Assembly: GCA_944322675.1 (NCBI GenBank)
Contig: CALUPO010000010.1
Span: 1-64,000, forward strand
From: Candidatus Gastranaerophilales bacterium
GTDB lineage: Bacteria; Cyanobacteriota; Vampirovibrionia; Gastranaerophilales; Gastranaerophilaceae
Direction of reading: 5' to 3'
DNA length: 64,000 nucleotides
Made by a program: the position numbers and the translations under genes. Positions 24,995-34,300 of this stretch are shown here, piece after piece. The stretch's first letter is position 1. Each line of letters begins with the position of its first letter. The notes beneath the pieces were generated by a model, which was not told where the DNA came from, ran no database searches, and saw only the letters and a list, made by a program, of their open reading frames with translations.

Positions 24995-26540
24995 AAAATT
25001 TGTTGCAAAAATAAAAAAACTTGATAATTCGGTAAAACTATATGAAGATTCGTCAAATAAAGTGTTTTTACCTTCATATTCATTTGTAAATTTAGGAATT
25101 GCACTTACTGAACTTGGCGAATATAAAATGGCATATGAAACATTTAAAACATCATCAAATATGGCAAATGCCTGTCCTAATGCACATATAAATTATGGTA
25201 TATCAAATTTACAAAATGGCAAATTTGATGAAGCTTGTAAAAATTTCTATGAAGCTATAAAACTTGACAAGCATAATGCAAAAGCATATATTATGCTCGG
25301 GTATACAATGAGTGAAAAAAAGGATTATGAAAAAGCTTTTAAATATTACGAAAAAGCTAAAAAAATTAGTCCTAAAAATTCACTTTTATACTTAAAATGG
25401 GGAATTACTTTATTAGAACTTAACAAACAAACTGAAGCTATTAATTATTTTAAACTTTCAGTAAATTATGATAGCGAAAATATACCTGCCATTTTCTTAC
25501 TTAGTGTCACACAAACAGAACTCGGACTTTATAAAGATGCTTATGAAAATCTAAAGATATTATTAAATATTTCTCCAAATCACTATGATGCAATAAATAT
25601 TATTTCATACTGTGCTTTAAAAATAAAAAATTATGATGAAGCTATTTATTATGCAAATATGTTTTTAAAAGTTAATAAAAATCTTCAAAGTTTTCTAATA
25701 ATAGCTCAAAGTTTGCTTGAAATTAATAATATAGTTGAATCATTAAATGTTTATGAAACTGCACTAAAAGAATTTGAAAACAGTTTAGATTGTGAATTTT
25801 ATATTTTATATTCAAAAGCTTTAATGAAAAATAAAAATTATGATGAAGCATTAAAATATTTAAATAAGTCCATTGAGCTTGATGAAAATAATGCAGCTTC
25901 ATATTATTGTCTTGCTTGTTTGTATATGGAAAAAGGCGAATTAGAAGAAGCATATAGATTTTTTGAAAAAGTTAAAACATTAAACCCAAATGATATAAAT
26001 GCGATAATAAATATGGGATTAATTTCAATAAATATGCAACAATATGATAGAGCTATTATTCTTTTAAACTCAATCTTAGAAATTACAGATAATGTAATAA
26101 ATATTGAAAATCATATTGCAAGTGCCTATTTTTTAAAACATGATTTTGATAATGCAATTAAATATTATCAGAAAAGTCTTGATAAAATGCCTGAAGATAT
26201 TAAAAGTTTAAAAGAAATAGCAAAAATATATATATACAAAAATGACTATGAAACTGCTTTAAAACATATAAGAAAAGCATATAAAATTAACAAGAAAGAT
26301 GAAGAAGTTTGCTACATTTATGGAAATATATTTGAAAATATTCATCATCCAAAGTTTGCTATTGAAAAATATGAAGAAGTTTTAGTTATAAATAAGTTAC
26401 ACAAAGATGCGATATTTGGCAAATTAAGGGTTTTAGTGAGTTTAAATAAACATAATGAAGCCAATATATTTTTAAAAGAAGTCGAATCTATTTTAGACAC
26501 TAATGAATATGAAACTCAAAAAAAGTTAATAAAAATATAA
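24978..26540 (+). CDS. Tetratricopeptide-repeat protein
   Basis: This 520-residue protein is made almost wholly of TPR units, at least a dozen 34-residue repeats from about 35 to 500. Clear examples are GDYxxA-type KDYEKAFKYYEKAKKISPKN and NYDEALKYLNKSIELDENN. A short basic N-terminal tail (MKNFLKKFVAKIKKL) precedes them. There is no signal peptide and no catalytic domain. It overlaps the KdsC-type gene by 17 bp, so it belongs to the surface-sugar group and may scaffold glycan assembly, which is inference only. Confidence 0.85.
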   Translation: MKNFLKKFVAKIKKLDNSVKLYEDSSNKVFLPSYSFVNLGIALTELGEYKMAYETFKTSSNMANACPNAHINYGISNLQNGKFDEACKNFYEAIKLDKHNAKAYIMLGYTMSEKKDYEKAFKYYEKAKKISPKNSLLYLKWGITLLELNKQTEAINYFKLSVNYDSENIPAIFLLSVTQTELGLYKDAYENLKILLNISPNHYDAINIISYCALKIKNYDEAIYYANMFLKVNKNLQSFLIIAQSLLEINNIVESLNVYETALKEFENSLDCEFYILYSKALMKNKNYDEALKYLNKSIELDENNAASYYCLACLYMEKGELEEAYRFFEKVKTLNPNDINAIINMGLISINMQQYDRAIILLNSILEITDNVINIENHIASAYFLKHDFDNAIKYYQKSLDKMPEDIKSLKEIAKIYIYKNDYETALKHIRKAYKINKKDEEVCYIYGNIFENIHHPKFAIEKYEEVLVINKLHKDAIFGKLRVLVSLNKHNEANIFLKEVESILDTNEYETQKKLIKI

Positions 26541-26599
26541 AAAATACTTGATTATTATTACAAAATAAAGGATAATAATATTTGCAAATTTAAAATAAA

Positions 26600-27883
26600 A
26601 TGAATGAGGCGAAAAAAGTGGGAATTGTAGTTCAAAAATTTGGCGGAACATCATTAGCTGATACAGATAAAATAAAAAATGTAGCAAAAGCTGTAATAAA
26701 AGAAAAAAATAATGGTAATGATGTTGTCGTTATTGTTTCAGCAATGGGGCATACAACTGATTATCTTGTAAAATTATCAAGTGAAATATCCAAAAATCCA
26801 AACAAACGTGAAATGGATATGCTTTTATCAACAGGGGAACAGGTTTCAATAGCCTTATTAACAATGGCTATACAAGAAGAAGGGTACGAAGCTATAAGCT
26901 TAAATGCTTCACAAGTTGGTATAATTACTGAAAAAGTTCATTCAACCGCTCGAATTATTGATATAAAAACTGATAAATTAAATAAGATATTAAACGAAGG
27001 GAAAATAATAGTAGTAGCCGGCTTTCAAGGGGTAACAGAAGATGGTGAAATTACAACACTTGGTCGTGGCGGTTCTGATACCTCAGCTGTGGCAATTGCA
27101 GCAAGTTTAAAAGCACAAAGATGTGATATATATACAGATGTTGAAGGTGTCTATACAACAGACCCACGTATTGTGCCAAATGCAAGTCGTTTGGAAATAG
27201 TATCATATGAAGAAATGCTTGAACTGGCAAGAACAGGTGCAAATGTTCTTCATCCACGTGCTGTTGAAACAGCTAAGGTTTATAATGTGCCGCTTAGAGT
27301 TCGCAGCACTTTTAAATTAGAAAACTTAGGAACATATATTATAGGGGTTAATGAAATGGAAATAAGTAAAAATGTAACGGGTGTAGCTGCAGATACAACA
27401 CAAGTTCGTATTGTAATATGTGATGTTCCAGACCAACCCGGAAATGCCGGTAAAGTATTTGAAAAACTTGCTCAAAGTAACATAAGTGTCGATATGATTA
27501 TACAATCATATGCACGACATAATCTTAATACTAATGATATTGCTTTTACGGTTGATGAAAATGATTTAAAAAATACATTAGAAATTCTCGAAAATGTTAA
27601 GAAAGAATTGAATGCTAGCAATATATTTGTTGACGATGATATAGCAAAAGTGTCTATTGTTGGTGCAGGTATGATAGACCGCCCAGGTATTGCTTCATCT
27701 ATGTTTAATGCACTTGCAAAAGCAAATATAAATATTAAAATGATTTCAACAAGTGAAATAAAAATAAGTTGCTTAGTTAATAAAAATGATGCCAAAAAAG
27801 CAATACAAGTACTTCATTCCACTTTTGAATTAGGAAGTGATGAAATAGCCGAAGTTAAAGGCGATTTGCCAAACTTTGTTTAA
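26600..27883 (+). CDS. lysC: Aspartate kinase
   Basis: A 427-residue monofunctional aspartokinase with the N-terminal VQKFGGTSLAD, the STGEQVS segment, GRGGSDTSA in the catalytic domain and two ACT domains (about 265-420) for allosteric control by lysine or threonine. It makes aspartyl phosphate for lysine, threonine and methionine. The ATG at 26600 is given; an in-frame GTG at 26618 has a better-spaced GAGG and would remove MNEAKK, so the true start may be there. A strong inverted repeat follows the gene. Confidence 0.95.
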   Translation: MNEAKKVGIVVQKFGGTSLADTDKIKNVAKAVIKEKNNGNDVVVIVSAMGHTTDYLVKLSSEISKNPNKREMDMLLSTGEQVSIALLTMAIQEEGYEAISLNASQVGIITEKVHSTARIIDIKTDKLNKILNEGKIIVVAGFQGVTEDGEITTLGRGGSDTSAVAIAASLKAQRCDIYTDVEGVYTTDPRIVPNASRLEIVSYEEMLELARTGANVLHPRAVETAKVYNVPLRVRSTFKLENLGTYIIGVNEMEISKNVTGVAADTTQVRIVICDVPDQPGNAGKVFEKLAQSNISVDMIIQSYARHNLNTNDIAFTVDENDLKNTLEILENVKKELNASNIFVDDDIAKVSIVGAGMIDRPGIASSMFNALAKANINIKMISTSEIKISCLVNKNDAKKAIQVLHSTFELGSDEIAEVKGDLPNFV

Positions 27884-27896
27884 TATATAATGCTTT

Positions 27897-27953
27897 TGGG
27901 CGGCAGCCGACAAATTTGCGATAATTAATTAAAATAATGTCGGCTGCCGCCCA
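27897..27953. repeat. Perfect 16-bp GC-rich inverted repeat between lysC and uvrA
   Basis: Arms TGGGCGGCAGCCGACA (27897-27912) and its exact complement (27938-27953) flank a 25-base AT-rich loop. The arms are far richer in GC than their surroundings. No proper T-run follows on either strand, so a classic terminator is doubtful; a small mobile or palindromic repeat unit is an alternative. Confidence 0.7.
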
Positions 27954-28052
27954 GCTATTTTAAACAATATTCGTCAACAATATTTTAATAATGTATAATT
28001 ATTTATATACATAATTTTGTGTGTTGTATGTATTGTTGTGAGTATAAACAAA

Positions 28053-30893
28053 ATGAATAATGAAATAAAAATAGTTAACGCAAAAGAAAATAATTTAAAG
28101 AATGTAAGTTTAAACTTACCAAAAGACAAACTTATAGTTTTTACAGGTGTTTCAGGAAGCGGCAAAAGTTCACTAGCATTTGATACAATTTTTGCCGAAG
28201 GACAGCGTCGTTATATTGAAAGCTTGTCAACTTATGCACGTCAATTTTTAGGTCAAATGGATAAACCTGATGTTGAATCAATCGATGGACTTTCACCTGC
28301 TATATCTATTGATCAAAAATCAACAAGCAATAACCCAAGAAGTACTGTTGGAACAATTACTGAAATTTATGACTATCTGCGACTTTTATATGCACGTATT
28401 GGTCATCCATTTTGTCCAAAATGTGGTGAACCAATAAAACCACAAACTATTGATGAAATAATAAATAAAATTTTAGACTTACCTCAAAATTCAAAATTGC
28501 AAATTATTTCGCCAATAGTAAAAGGTAAAAAAGGCGAATTTTCAAACCTTTTAAAAGAATTAAAAGATGAAGGATTTTTAAGAGTCAAAATTGACAACGA
28601 AATATACTTGCTTGATGAAGATAACGTTAAACTTGAAAAAACTAAAAAACATACAATAAGCATAATTATAGATAGAGTTGTTGTTAAAGAAGAGGCAAAA
28701 AGTCGTATAACACAAAGTGTAGAGCTTGCTTTACAAAAGTCAAAAGGACTTGTTATTGTTGATATAGTTGATGAAAACCGTGAAATAATTTTTTCGGAAA
28801 AATTGGCCTGTCCAAAATGTAATTTAAGTTTTGAAGAATTAAACCCACGGATATTTAGTTTTAATGCACCATATGGAGCTTGTGAAAGTTGTAATGGTAT
28901 AGGTGCTCATTTTCAAATAGACGAAAATTTGATAGTTCCCGATAAAACAAAAAGCATTCGTCAAGGTGTCATATATCCATGGGCAAAAACAGGTAACCCA
29001 TATTATACTGATATTTTAACTTGTGTTTGTAATCATTTTAACATAAATATGGATAAACCATTTGAGGATTTAACATTAGAAGAACAAAATATAATTTTAT
29101 ATGGTTCAAAAGGGGAAAAAGTAAAATTATATTATCAAAGTTTTAATCGAGACGGATATGATATAAGAAATACACCATTTGTTGGTGTAATTCCATATTA
29201 TATGAAAAAATATAATGAAACAAACTCGGATGATATTCGTGAAGAAATACAAAAGTATATGACATTAATCCCTTGCAAAGCTTGTGGTGGAGCAAGATTA
29301 AAAGATTTTCCGCTTGCAGTTAAAATAAACGGAGTAAATATTTATGAGCTTACTCAAATGAGTATTGATAAAAGTTTAGAATTTATATCAAACTTATACT
29401 TAACATTAAATGATTATGAAATGAATATTGCAAAACAGTTATTGGATGAAATTCGAAATCGATTAAAATTCCTAACAGATGTTGGTTTGTCATATCTAAA
29501 TTTATCAAGAATGGCATTAACACTCTCAGGCGGTGAAGCCCAGCGGATTCGTCTTGCAACACAAATTGGAAGCGGACTATCAGGTGTTTTGTATGTGCTT
29601 GATGAGCCATCAATAGGACTTCACCAACGGGATAATGATAAACTTATTAAAACCCTTATAAAACTTCGTAACCTTGGAAATACTTTAATTGTTGTAGAAC
29701 ACGATGAAGACACAATGAAAAATGCCGATTATATTGTTGATATTGGTCCTTATGCCGGTATAAATGGTGGAAAAGTTGTAGCTCAAGGTGATTTAAATGA
29801 TATAAAAAAATCAAAAGAATCATTAACCGGCCAATATTTAAGCGGAAAATTAAAAATCCCGTTTAATAAAACACCAAGAGAAGGTAATGGTAAGTATTTA
29901 CAAGTTAAAAACGCACATTTAAATAACTTAAAAAATATCAATGTAGACATACCATTAGGCAAAATAGTTGCAGTTACAGGTGTTTCAGGAAGTGGCAAAT
30001 CGAGTTTACTTCAGGATCTGGTTTATGAGTTTGCACTTCATAAACTTCGCGGCAATAAGCCGAAACCACAAGGTGTTGATGATATTTTAGGATTTGAGAA
30101 TATTAATAAAATTGTTGATATTGACCAAAGTCCAATAGGAAGAACACCAAGGTCAAACCCGGCTACATACACGGATGTCTTTGGTTATATTCGTGATTTA
30201 TACTCCAAAACAAACGAAGCAAAACTTAGAGGCTACAAACCTGGACGATTTAGCTTTAATGTTAAAGGCGGCAGGTGTGAAGCTTGTAAAGGTGATGGTG
30301 TCAATAAAATTGAAATGAACTTTTTATCTGATGTATACGTAAAATGTCCCGTTTGCGAAGGCAAAAGATATAATCGTGAAACATTAGAAGTTAAGTATAA
30401 AGGCAAAGATATTTCTGATGTTTTAAATATGGATGTAAAGGAAGCGTTATCGTTTTTTGAAAATATTCCTACAATAAAAAGCCGTCTTCAAACGTTATAT
30501 GATATAGGTTTGGATTATATAAAACTCGGTCAAAGTGCAACAACATTATCAGGTGGTGAAGCACAGCGGGTAAAATTAGCTTCTGAGTTAAATAAAAAAG
30601 CAAGCGGCAAAACTTTATATATTTTAGATGAACCATCCGTTGGCCTTCACTGGTTTGATTTGGATAAACTTATTGAGATATTAAATAGACTTGCAAACCA
30701 GGGAAATAGCATTTTAATTATTGAACATAATTTAGATTTAATTAAAATAGCTGACCACATTATAGACTTAGGTCCCGAAGGCGGAATAAATGGTGGAGAA
30801 GTTATAGCACAAGGTTCTGTTTTTGAAATTATGAATAACAAAAACTCATTTACAGGTGAATATTTAAAAAAATTATATGACGAGCAAAAGTAA
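28053..30893 (+). CDS. uvrA: Excinuclease ABC subunit A
   Basis: A 946-residue UvrA, the damage-recognition ATPase of nucleotide excision repair. Two ABC modules are present: Walker A GVSGSGKSSL twice (near 31-40 and 640-650), LSGGEAQRIRLA and LSGGEAQRVKLA signatures, and zinc-binding sites CPKCNLSFEEL...CESCNG and CEACKGDG...CPVCEG. The start at 28053 (MNNEIKIVNAKENNL) fits the family; earlier in-frame codons lack support. Its last 63 bp are duplicated at 34043. Confidence 0.97.
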   Translation: MNNEIKIVNAKENNLKNVSLNLPKDKLIVFTGVSGSGKSSLAFDTIFAEGQRRYIESLSTYARQFLGQMDKPDVESIDGLSPAISIDQKSTSNNPRSTVGTITEIYDYLRLLYARIGHPFCPKCGEPIKPQTIDEIINKILDLPQNSKLQIISPIVKGKKGEFSNLLKELKDEGFLRVKIDNEIYLLDEDNVKLEKTKKHTISIIIDRVVVKEEAKSRITQSVELALQKSKGLVIVDIVDENREIIFSEKLACPKCNLSFEELNPRIFSFNAPYGACESCNGIGAHFQIDENLIVPDKTKSIRQGVIYPWAKTGNPYYTDILTCVCNHFNINMDKPFEDLTLEEQNIILYGSKGEKVKLYYQSFNRDGYDIRNTPFVGVIPYYMKKYNETNSDDIREEIQKYMTLIPCKACGGARLKDFPLAVKINGVNIYELTQMSIDKSLEFISNLYLTLNDYEMNIAKQLLDEIRNRLKFLTDVGLSYLNLSRMALTLSGGEAQRIRLATQIGSGLSGVLYVLDEPSIGLHQRDNDKLIKTLIKLRNLGNTLIVVEHDEDTMKNADYIVDIGPYAGINGGKVVAQGDLNDIKKSKESLTGQYLSGKLKIPFNKTPREGNGKYLQVKNAHLNNLKNINVDIPLGKIVAVTGVSGSGKSSLLQDLVYEFALHKLRGNKPKPQGVDDILGFENINKIVDIDQSPIGRTPRSNPATYTDVFGYIRDLYSKTNEAKLRGYKPGRFSFNVKGGRCEACKGDGVNKIEMNFLSDVYVKCPVCEGKRYNRETLEVKYKGKDISDVLNMDVKEALSFFENIPTIKSRLQTLYDIGLDYIKLGQSATTLSGGEAQRVKLASELNKKASGKTLYILDEPSVGLHWFDLDKLIEILNRLANQGNSILIIEHNLDLIKIADHIIDLGPEGGINGGEVIAQGSVFEIMNNKNSFTGEYLKKLYDEQK

Positions 30894-31024
30894 TATTATT
30901 GTTTAGTCTAACATTTATGTAAATTTTTCTTAACATTTCCTTATTTAAATAGCAAATTATTTTTTTACGGTTTTTATATGAGTATAAATATTTGTGTTTT
31001 AAGAAAAATAGGAGGGAAAAGGGC

Positions 31025-31075
31025 ATGAGAATCAATAGTATTAATTTGGGAGTAACAAACAAACATAGCTTCTAG
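31025..31075 (+). CDS. Leader ORF (16 aa) before module gene A1
   Basis: A strong GGAGGG stands before ATG 31025, which encodes MRINSINLGVTNKHSF and stops 13 bases before the ATG of A1, which lacks a proper ribosome site. The peptide resembles the MKINSIN-type N-termini of neighbouring genes. It may be a translated leader coupling into A1 or the original N-terminus cut off by a frameshift. An almost identical copy lies at 34237. Confidence 0.5.
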   Translation: MRINSINLGVTNKHSF

Positions 31076-31088
31076 AGTAAAAAAAGGT

Positions 31089-31700
31089 ATGAAGCAAGCA
31101 ACAAGTTTTGGCATGAAGATGAATAATCAATCGATGAATCAAAAAGATAAAGTTTCGTTTGGTGCACCATTTGATTTTTTTGATGATGTTTTATCATTTT
31201 TAGATGATGTCGCTGGTGGTTTTGGAGAACTAACTGCATCCGTTCATGAGGGAATAAAGGAGATTTTTACAGAACCAAGTACTCCACGAGAAAGAAAAGC
31301 TAGACAAATTGTTAATAAATATGCAACAAAGTCTTTTTCAACAGCAGCAACTATAGGACAAATTCCATTTGCTGATTCTGCTTTTCTTGCAAATCAACAA
31401 CAAGAAATGGTTAAAGAAATCGCGTTGGATGCATATCATATGAATGAAAGAGAGTTACCAAAAGTACTAAAGAATGTAGGATTAGGTGCAAGTCTTGTTG
31501 GTAGTAATCTTGCAAAAGAAGCATTAGAAGCTGTTGAAGAGGGAGCAAAAGAAGTTGCTGCAAGAGGAGTCGCTGAAACAGCCTCAGAAGTTGCAAGTCA
31601 AATTCCCGGAATTGGCACAATTATAAAAACATCTATTGCCACAACAGGCACAAAAGCCATTGGTGAAGCAACTATAAAATATTGCAAAAAACATGCATAG
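31089..31700 (+). CDS. Module gene A1: F-G-motif protein with DUF697-like C-terminal part
   Basis: A 203-residue protein with N-terminal TSFG (5-8) and VSFG (22-25), then a charged segment with EPSTPRERKARQIVNKYA. A small-residue-rich region follows whose order (IPFADSAFLANQQQEMVKEIA, then IPGIGTIIKTSIATTGTKAIGEA) resembles DUF697 membrane-associated domains. Paralogue A2 at 34301 shares the same plan. The ATG follows the leader ORF at 31025. Function is unknown; membrane association is inferred from the Ala/Gly-rich helices. Confidence 0.7.
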   Translation: MKQATSFGMKMNNQSMNQKDKVSFGAPFDFFDDVLSFLDDVAGGFGELTASVHEGIKEIFTEPSTPRERKARQIVNKYATKSFSTAATIGQIPFADSAFLANQQQEMVKEIALDAYHMNERELPKVLKNVGLGASLVGSNLAKEALEAVEEGAKEVAARGVAETASEVASQIPGIGTIIKTSIATTGTKAIGEATIKYCKKHA

Positions 31701-31716
31701 ACAGAAGAGAGGTTGA

Positions 31717-32277
31717 ATGTTTATGATTAATTCTTTAAATAATTCTAGAAACAATAATATTAATACTTTCAAATCTCAAAATTCAAAAATTGTCACAATA
31801 GAAGAACCTAAAACAAAAATATTAAAAGATGTTGCTTTTTTTGCAGCTGAATTTGCAACAATTAAAGTTGCAAATTCGGGTTTTAAGAGTTTAAAAAAAT
31901 TGACACCATTCGAAGCCATTGGAGGTAGTTTATTGGCTATGACATTGGCTTTTATGAAGTCTGGTAGTAAAAAAACAAAAAAGGAAATAAAAATTAATAA
32001 TAATAATAATAATGAAAAAGAAACAGTCAAAAAAGCTTTAATTAAAAATACTTTTTTTGAAACCCTTTTAGTGCCAACACTTGTATTCTTAGGTTGTATG
32101 GTAACCGGTAAAAAAGAAAATATAAAAAATAATGTAAAAGAAACTTTAGCTTGTGTAGGAATTATATCAGGTTTAAATTGTCTTTTGAGTGGATTAATTA
32201 ATAAATCAATATATGATAAATATAATAAAAGCATGCAAAAAAGCAAAACCACGCCATTAATAATTGGAAGGATATAA
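31717..32277 (+). CDS. Module gene B1: small multi-helix membrane protein
   Basis: A 186-residue protein beginning with an Asn-rich tract and the motif INTFKS (15-20), then three or four hydrophobic helices separated by lysine/asparagine-rich loops (one loop is a GAA/AAT-rich run, KINNNNNNEKE). GAGAGG precedes ATG 31717; the second ATG at 31723 (MINSLNN) is also possible. It lies 17 bases behind A1. General layout is like B2 and B3. No named family is recognised. Confidence 0.65.
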   Translation: MFMINSLNNSRNNNINTFKSQNSKIVTIEEPKTKILKDVAFFAAEFATIKVANSGFKSLKKLTPFEAIGGSLLAMTLAFMKSGSKKTKKEIKINNNNNNEKETVKKALIKNTFFETLLVPTLVFLGCMVTGKKENIKNNVKETLACVGIISGLNCLLSGLINKSIYDKYNKSMQKSKTTPLIIGRI

Positions 32278-32280
32278 TAA

Positions 32281-32799
32281 ATGAAAATTAATAATAATTT
32301 ATATCTATATAATCCTAAAATTTTAAAACAAAAATATCAAAAAACAAATTTCAAATCAAATGAACAAAATAATAATTTTGTTATGATTAAAACACCTGTG
32401 TCACCAATTATGAATTTTCTTATTGCGTCAAATATCTCTTTTCCAATCTTACAAAAACAAAAAAATAATTCTAAAGTTTGGGATACATTTAGTATTCTTT
32501 TATTAGGGGTGACATCTACAATTTATGCACCTCATAAACATTATATTGAAATTAAAAAGAATAAAAGTAAAGATAAATCAGTAAAAGAATACCTGATAAG
32601 TAAACAAATACGAGAAGCAATAAGCTTAAGTGCCGGTTCTTTACTTTTAGCAGATGGAATCAATAATAAAAGTTATGATAAAAAAACAAAACCTTGGCTA
32701 ATAGGTTTAAGCATAACTGCCTGGGGTGCAAGCATTATAAATAACTTAACTGCTTATTATAATTATAAAAAGGAAAATAGGCAAGAAATAGTGGAATAA
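32281..32799 (+). CDS. Module gene B2: small multi-helix membrane protein
   Basis: A 172-residue protein opening MKINNNLYLYN with TNFKSN at 22-27. Helices lie at about 40-55, 66-82, 105-122 and 135-155. The end (WGASIINNLTAYYNYKKEN) matches the end of B3 (ASIANNIIAYHNFKKEN), so the two are paralogues. It starts 4 bases after B1 and is surely co-transcribed. The role is unknown. Confidence 0.65.
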   Translation: MKINNNLYLYNPKILKQKYQKTNFKSNEQNNNFVMIKTPVSPIMNFLIASNISFPILQKQKNNSKVWDTFSILLLGVTSTIYAPHKHYIEIKKNKSKDKSVKEYLISKQIREAISLSAGSLLLADGINNKSYDKKTKPWLIGLSITAWGASIINNLTAYYNYKKENRQEIVE

Positions 32800-32949
32800 A
32801 ATTAAAATAAGAAAACAAAAAACTTTTATCTGTAAAAAGATGCATTTATTTTTCATTAAATATACTTGAAGTTTAACACCTACAGATGTTTAATTGATGC
32901 AATGTGTCGATATTTAAAAAATATTATGAAAGGCATGGGATTTTAATTA

Positions 32950-33489
32950 ATGCAAATAAATAGTTTTCATTATCTTTCATTCCACAGCTCGGATGAAAAT
33001 TATAAAGATAAAAGAAGAAAACAATATGAAGAACATGTAAAACATAAGCGAGATAATGATTATGCTTATAAAATTTATAATGATCCTTCATCAGCTCCCG
33101 ACTTTCTTAAGTATGAAGCTGAAGGGTTTAATCTTGCTTATCCAAACTGGCGGAATAACCCAATGCTTGTTCATCAATTGAAACAAGACACAATTTGGGC
33201 AAGAGTAACAGGAAAAATTAACCCGGGGCTTTTTGAATATCATTCTATTCCGTTTTTTGAAGTTTTATTTAGTTTATTAATGATTCCTTTACCTATAATT
33301 ATGAAGAAAAAAAAATGGAAAATTTTTCCTCAAAAAAGTGATACTTTTAATCATGTAATAAATATATTAATATCATTACTTGGAGTTAATATGGCATTAG
33401 ATAGTATTTATTATATTTTTACAGGTAAAAATTTTGATAAATTTTTAAAAGATAAGTTTAAAAAGGAGAATAAAAATAAAGATAGTTGA
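32950..33489 (+). CDS. Module gene C1: two-helix membrane protein
   Basis: A 179-residue protein starting MQINSFHYLSFHSSDE (the F-x motif at 10-12), then a polar region with the family block NPMLVHQLKQDTIWARV, then two hydrophobic helices (about 98-115 and 133-152) around the basic stretch MKKKKWK, and the tail FKKENKNKDS. The first 290 bp are repeated 529 bp downstream in a broken copy. C2 at 35487 carries the same HQLKQDTI block. Unknown function. Confidence 0.65.
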   Translation: MQINSFHYLSFHSSDENYKDKRRKQYEEHVKHKRDNDYAYKIYNDPSSAPDFLKYEAEGFNLAYPNWRNNPMLVHQLKQDTIWARVTGKINPGLFEYHSIPFFEVLFSLLMIPLPIIMKKKKWKIFPQKSDTFNHVINILISLLGVNMALDSIYYIFTGKNFDKFLKDKFKKENKNKDS

Positions 33490-34012
33490 AAATTTTCATT
33501 ATCTTTCATTCCACAGCTCGGATGAAAATTATAAAGATAAAAGAAGAAAACAATATAAAGAACATGTAAGACATAAGCGAGATAATGATTATGCTTATAA
33601 AATTTATAATGATCCTTCATCAGCTCCCGACTTTCTTAAGTATGAAGCTAAAGGATTTAATCTTGCTTATCCAAACTGGCGGAATAATCCAATGCTTGTT
33701 CATCAATTGAAACAAGACACAATTTGGGCAAGAGTAACAGGAAAAATTAATCCGGGGCTTTTTGAAAGTCATTCTATTCCATTTTTTAATATTTTAATGG
33801 GATTGAGTACAATACCTATCACAGTATACTTCAAAAAGAAAAATTTTAAAATTTTCCCTAAAAAAAATGATACTTTTAATAATGTCTTTTTATATTTATT
33901 TTGTTTAGGTGGACTTACTATGTCAATTGATAATACATGTTATATATTTACAGGTAAAAGAATAGATAAATTTTTAAAAGATAATTTTAAAAAGGAGAAT
34001 AAAGATAATTAA
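33487..34012 (+). pseudogene. Module gene C1': tandem copy of C1 with lost start frame
   Basis: From 33493 the DNA repeats 32964 onward almost exactly for about 290 bp, then keeps protein similarity to the tail DNFKKENKDN. The only start in the expected place, TTG 33487 overlapping the C1 stop as TTGA, is out of frame with the body. A few bases seem lost just after the start when compared with C2, which uses the same junction. An internal ATG at 33692 could give 106 residues with both helices. Confidence 0.6.
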
Positions 34013-34042
34013 AAACACAATACACATACGGGATTTTAAGTA

Positions 34043-34105
34043 ATGAATAACAAAAATTCATTTACAGGTGAATATTTGAAAAAAATATATGATAAGCAAA
34101 AGTAA
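34043..34105 (+). pseudogene. Duplicated 3' end of uvrA
   Basis: Twenty codons (MNNKNSFTGEYLKKIYDKQK) and the stop match the end of uvrA (30831-30893) with few changes. The match runs on without indels through the non-coding gap, the leader ORF and the start of A2. It is a passenger of the module duplication and, by chance, starts with an ATG. Confidence 0.85.
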
Positions 34106-34236
34106 TATTATTGTTTAGTCTAACATTTATGTAAATTTTCCTTAACATTTCCTTATTTAAATAGCAAATTATTTTTTTACGGTTTTTATATGAGTATAAA
34201 TATTTGTGTTTTAAGAAAAATAGGAGGGAAAAGGGC

Positions 34237-34287
34237 ATGAGAATCAATAGTATTAATTTGGAAGTAACAAACAAACATAGCTTCTAG
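34237..34287 (+). CDS. Leader ORF (16 aa) before module gene A2
   Basis: Copy of the 31025 leader with one residue changed (INLEVTNKHSF), again behind GGAGGG and ending 13 bases before the A2 start. Preservation of both the strong ribosome site and the stop in the two copies is compatible with translational coupling, but the copies may simply be recent. Confidence 0.45.
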   Translation: MRINSINLEVTNKHSF

Positions 34288-34300
34288 AGTAAAAAAAGGT

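Noticed and set aside
29383..29613. Antisense open frames within uvrA, lysC, mutS and pyr genes
   Set aside because: They lie wholly inside strongly conserved genes on the other strand and have no ribosome sites or recognisable domains.
30850..31062. 70-codon minus-strand frames at 30850-31062 and 34062-34274
   Set aside because: They are antisense to the uvrA end and leader; their similarity only reflects the DNA duplication, and neither has a ribosome site.
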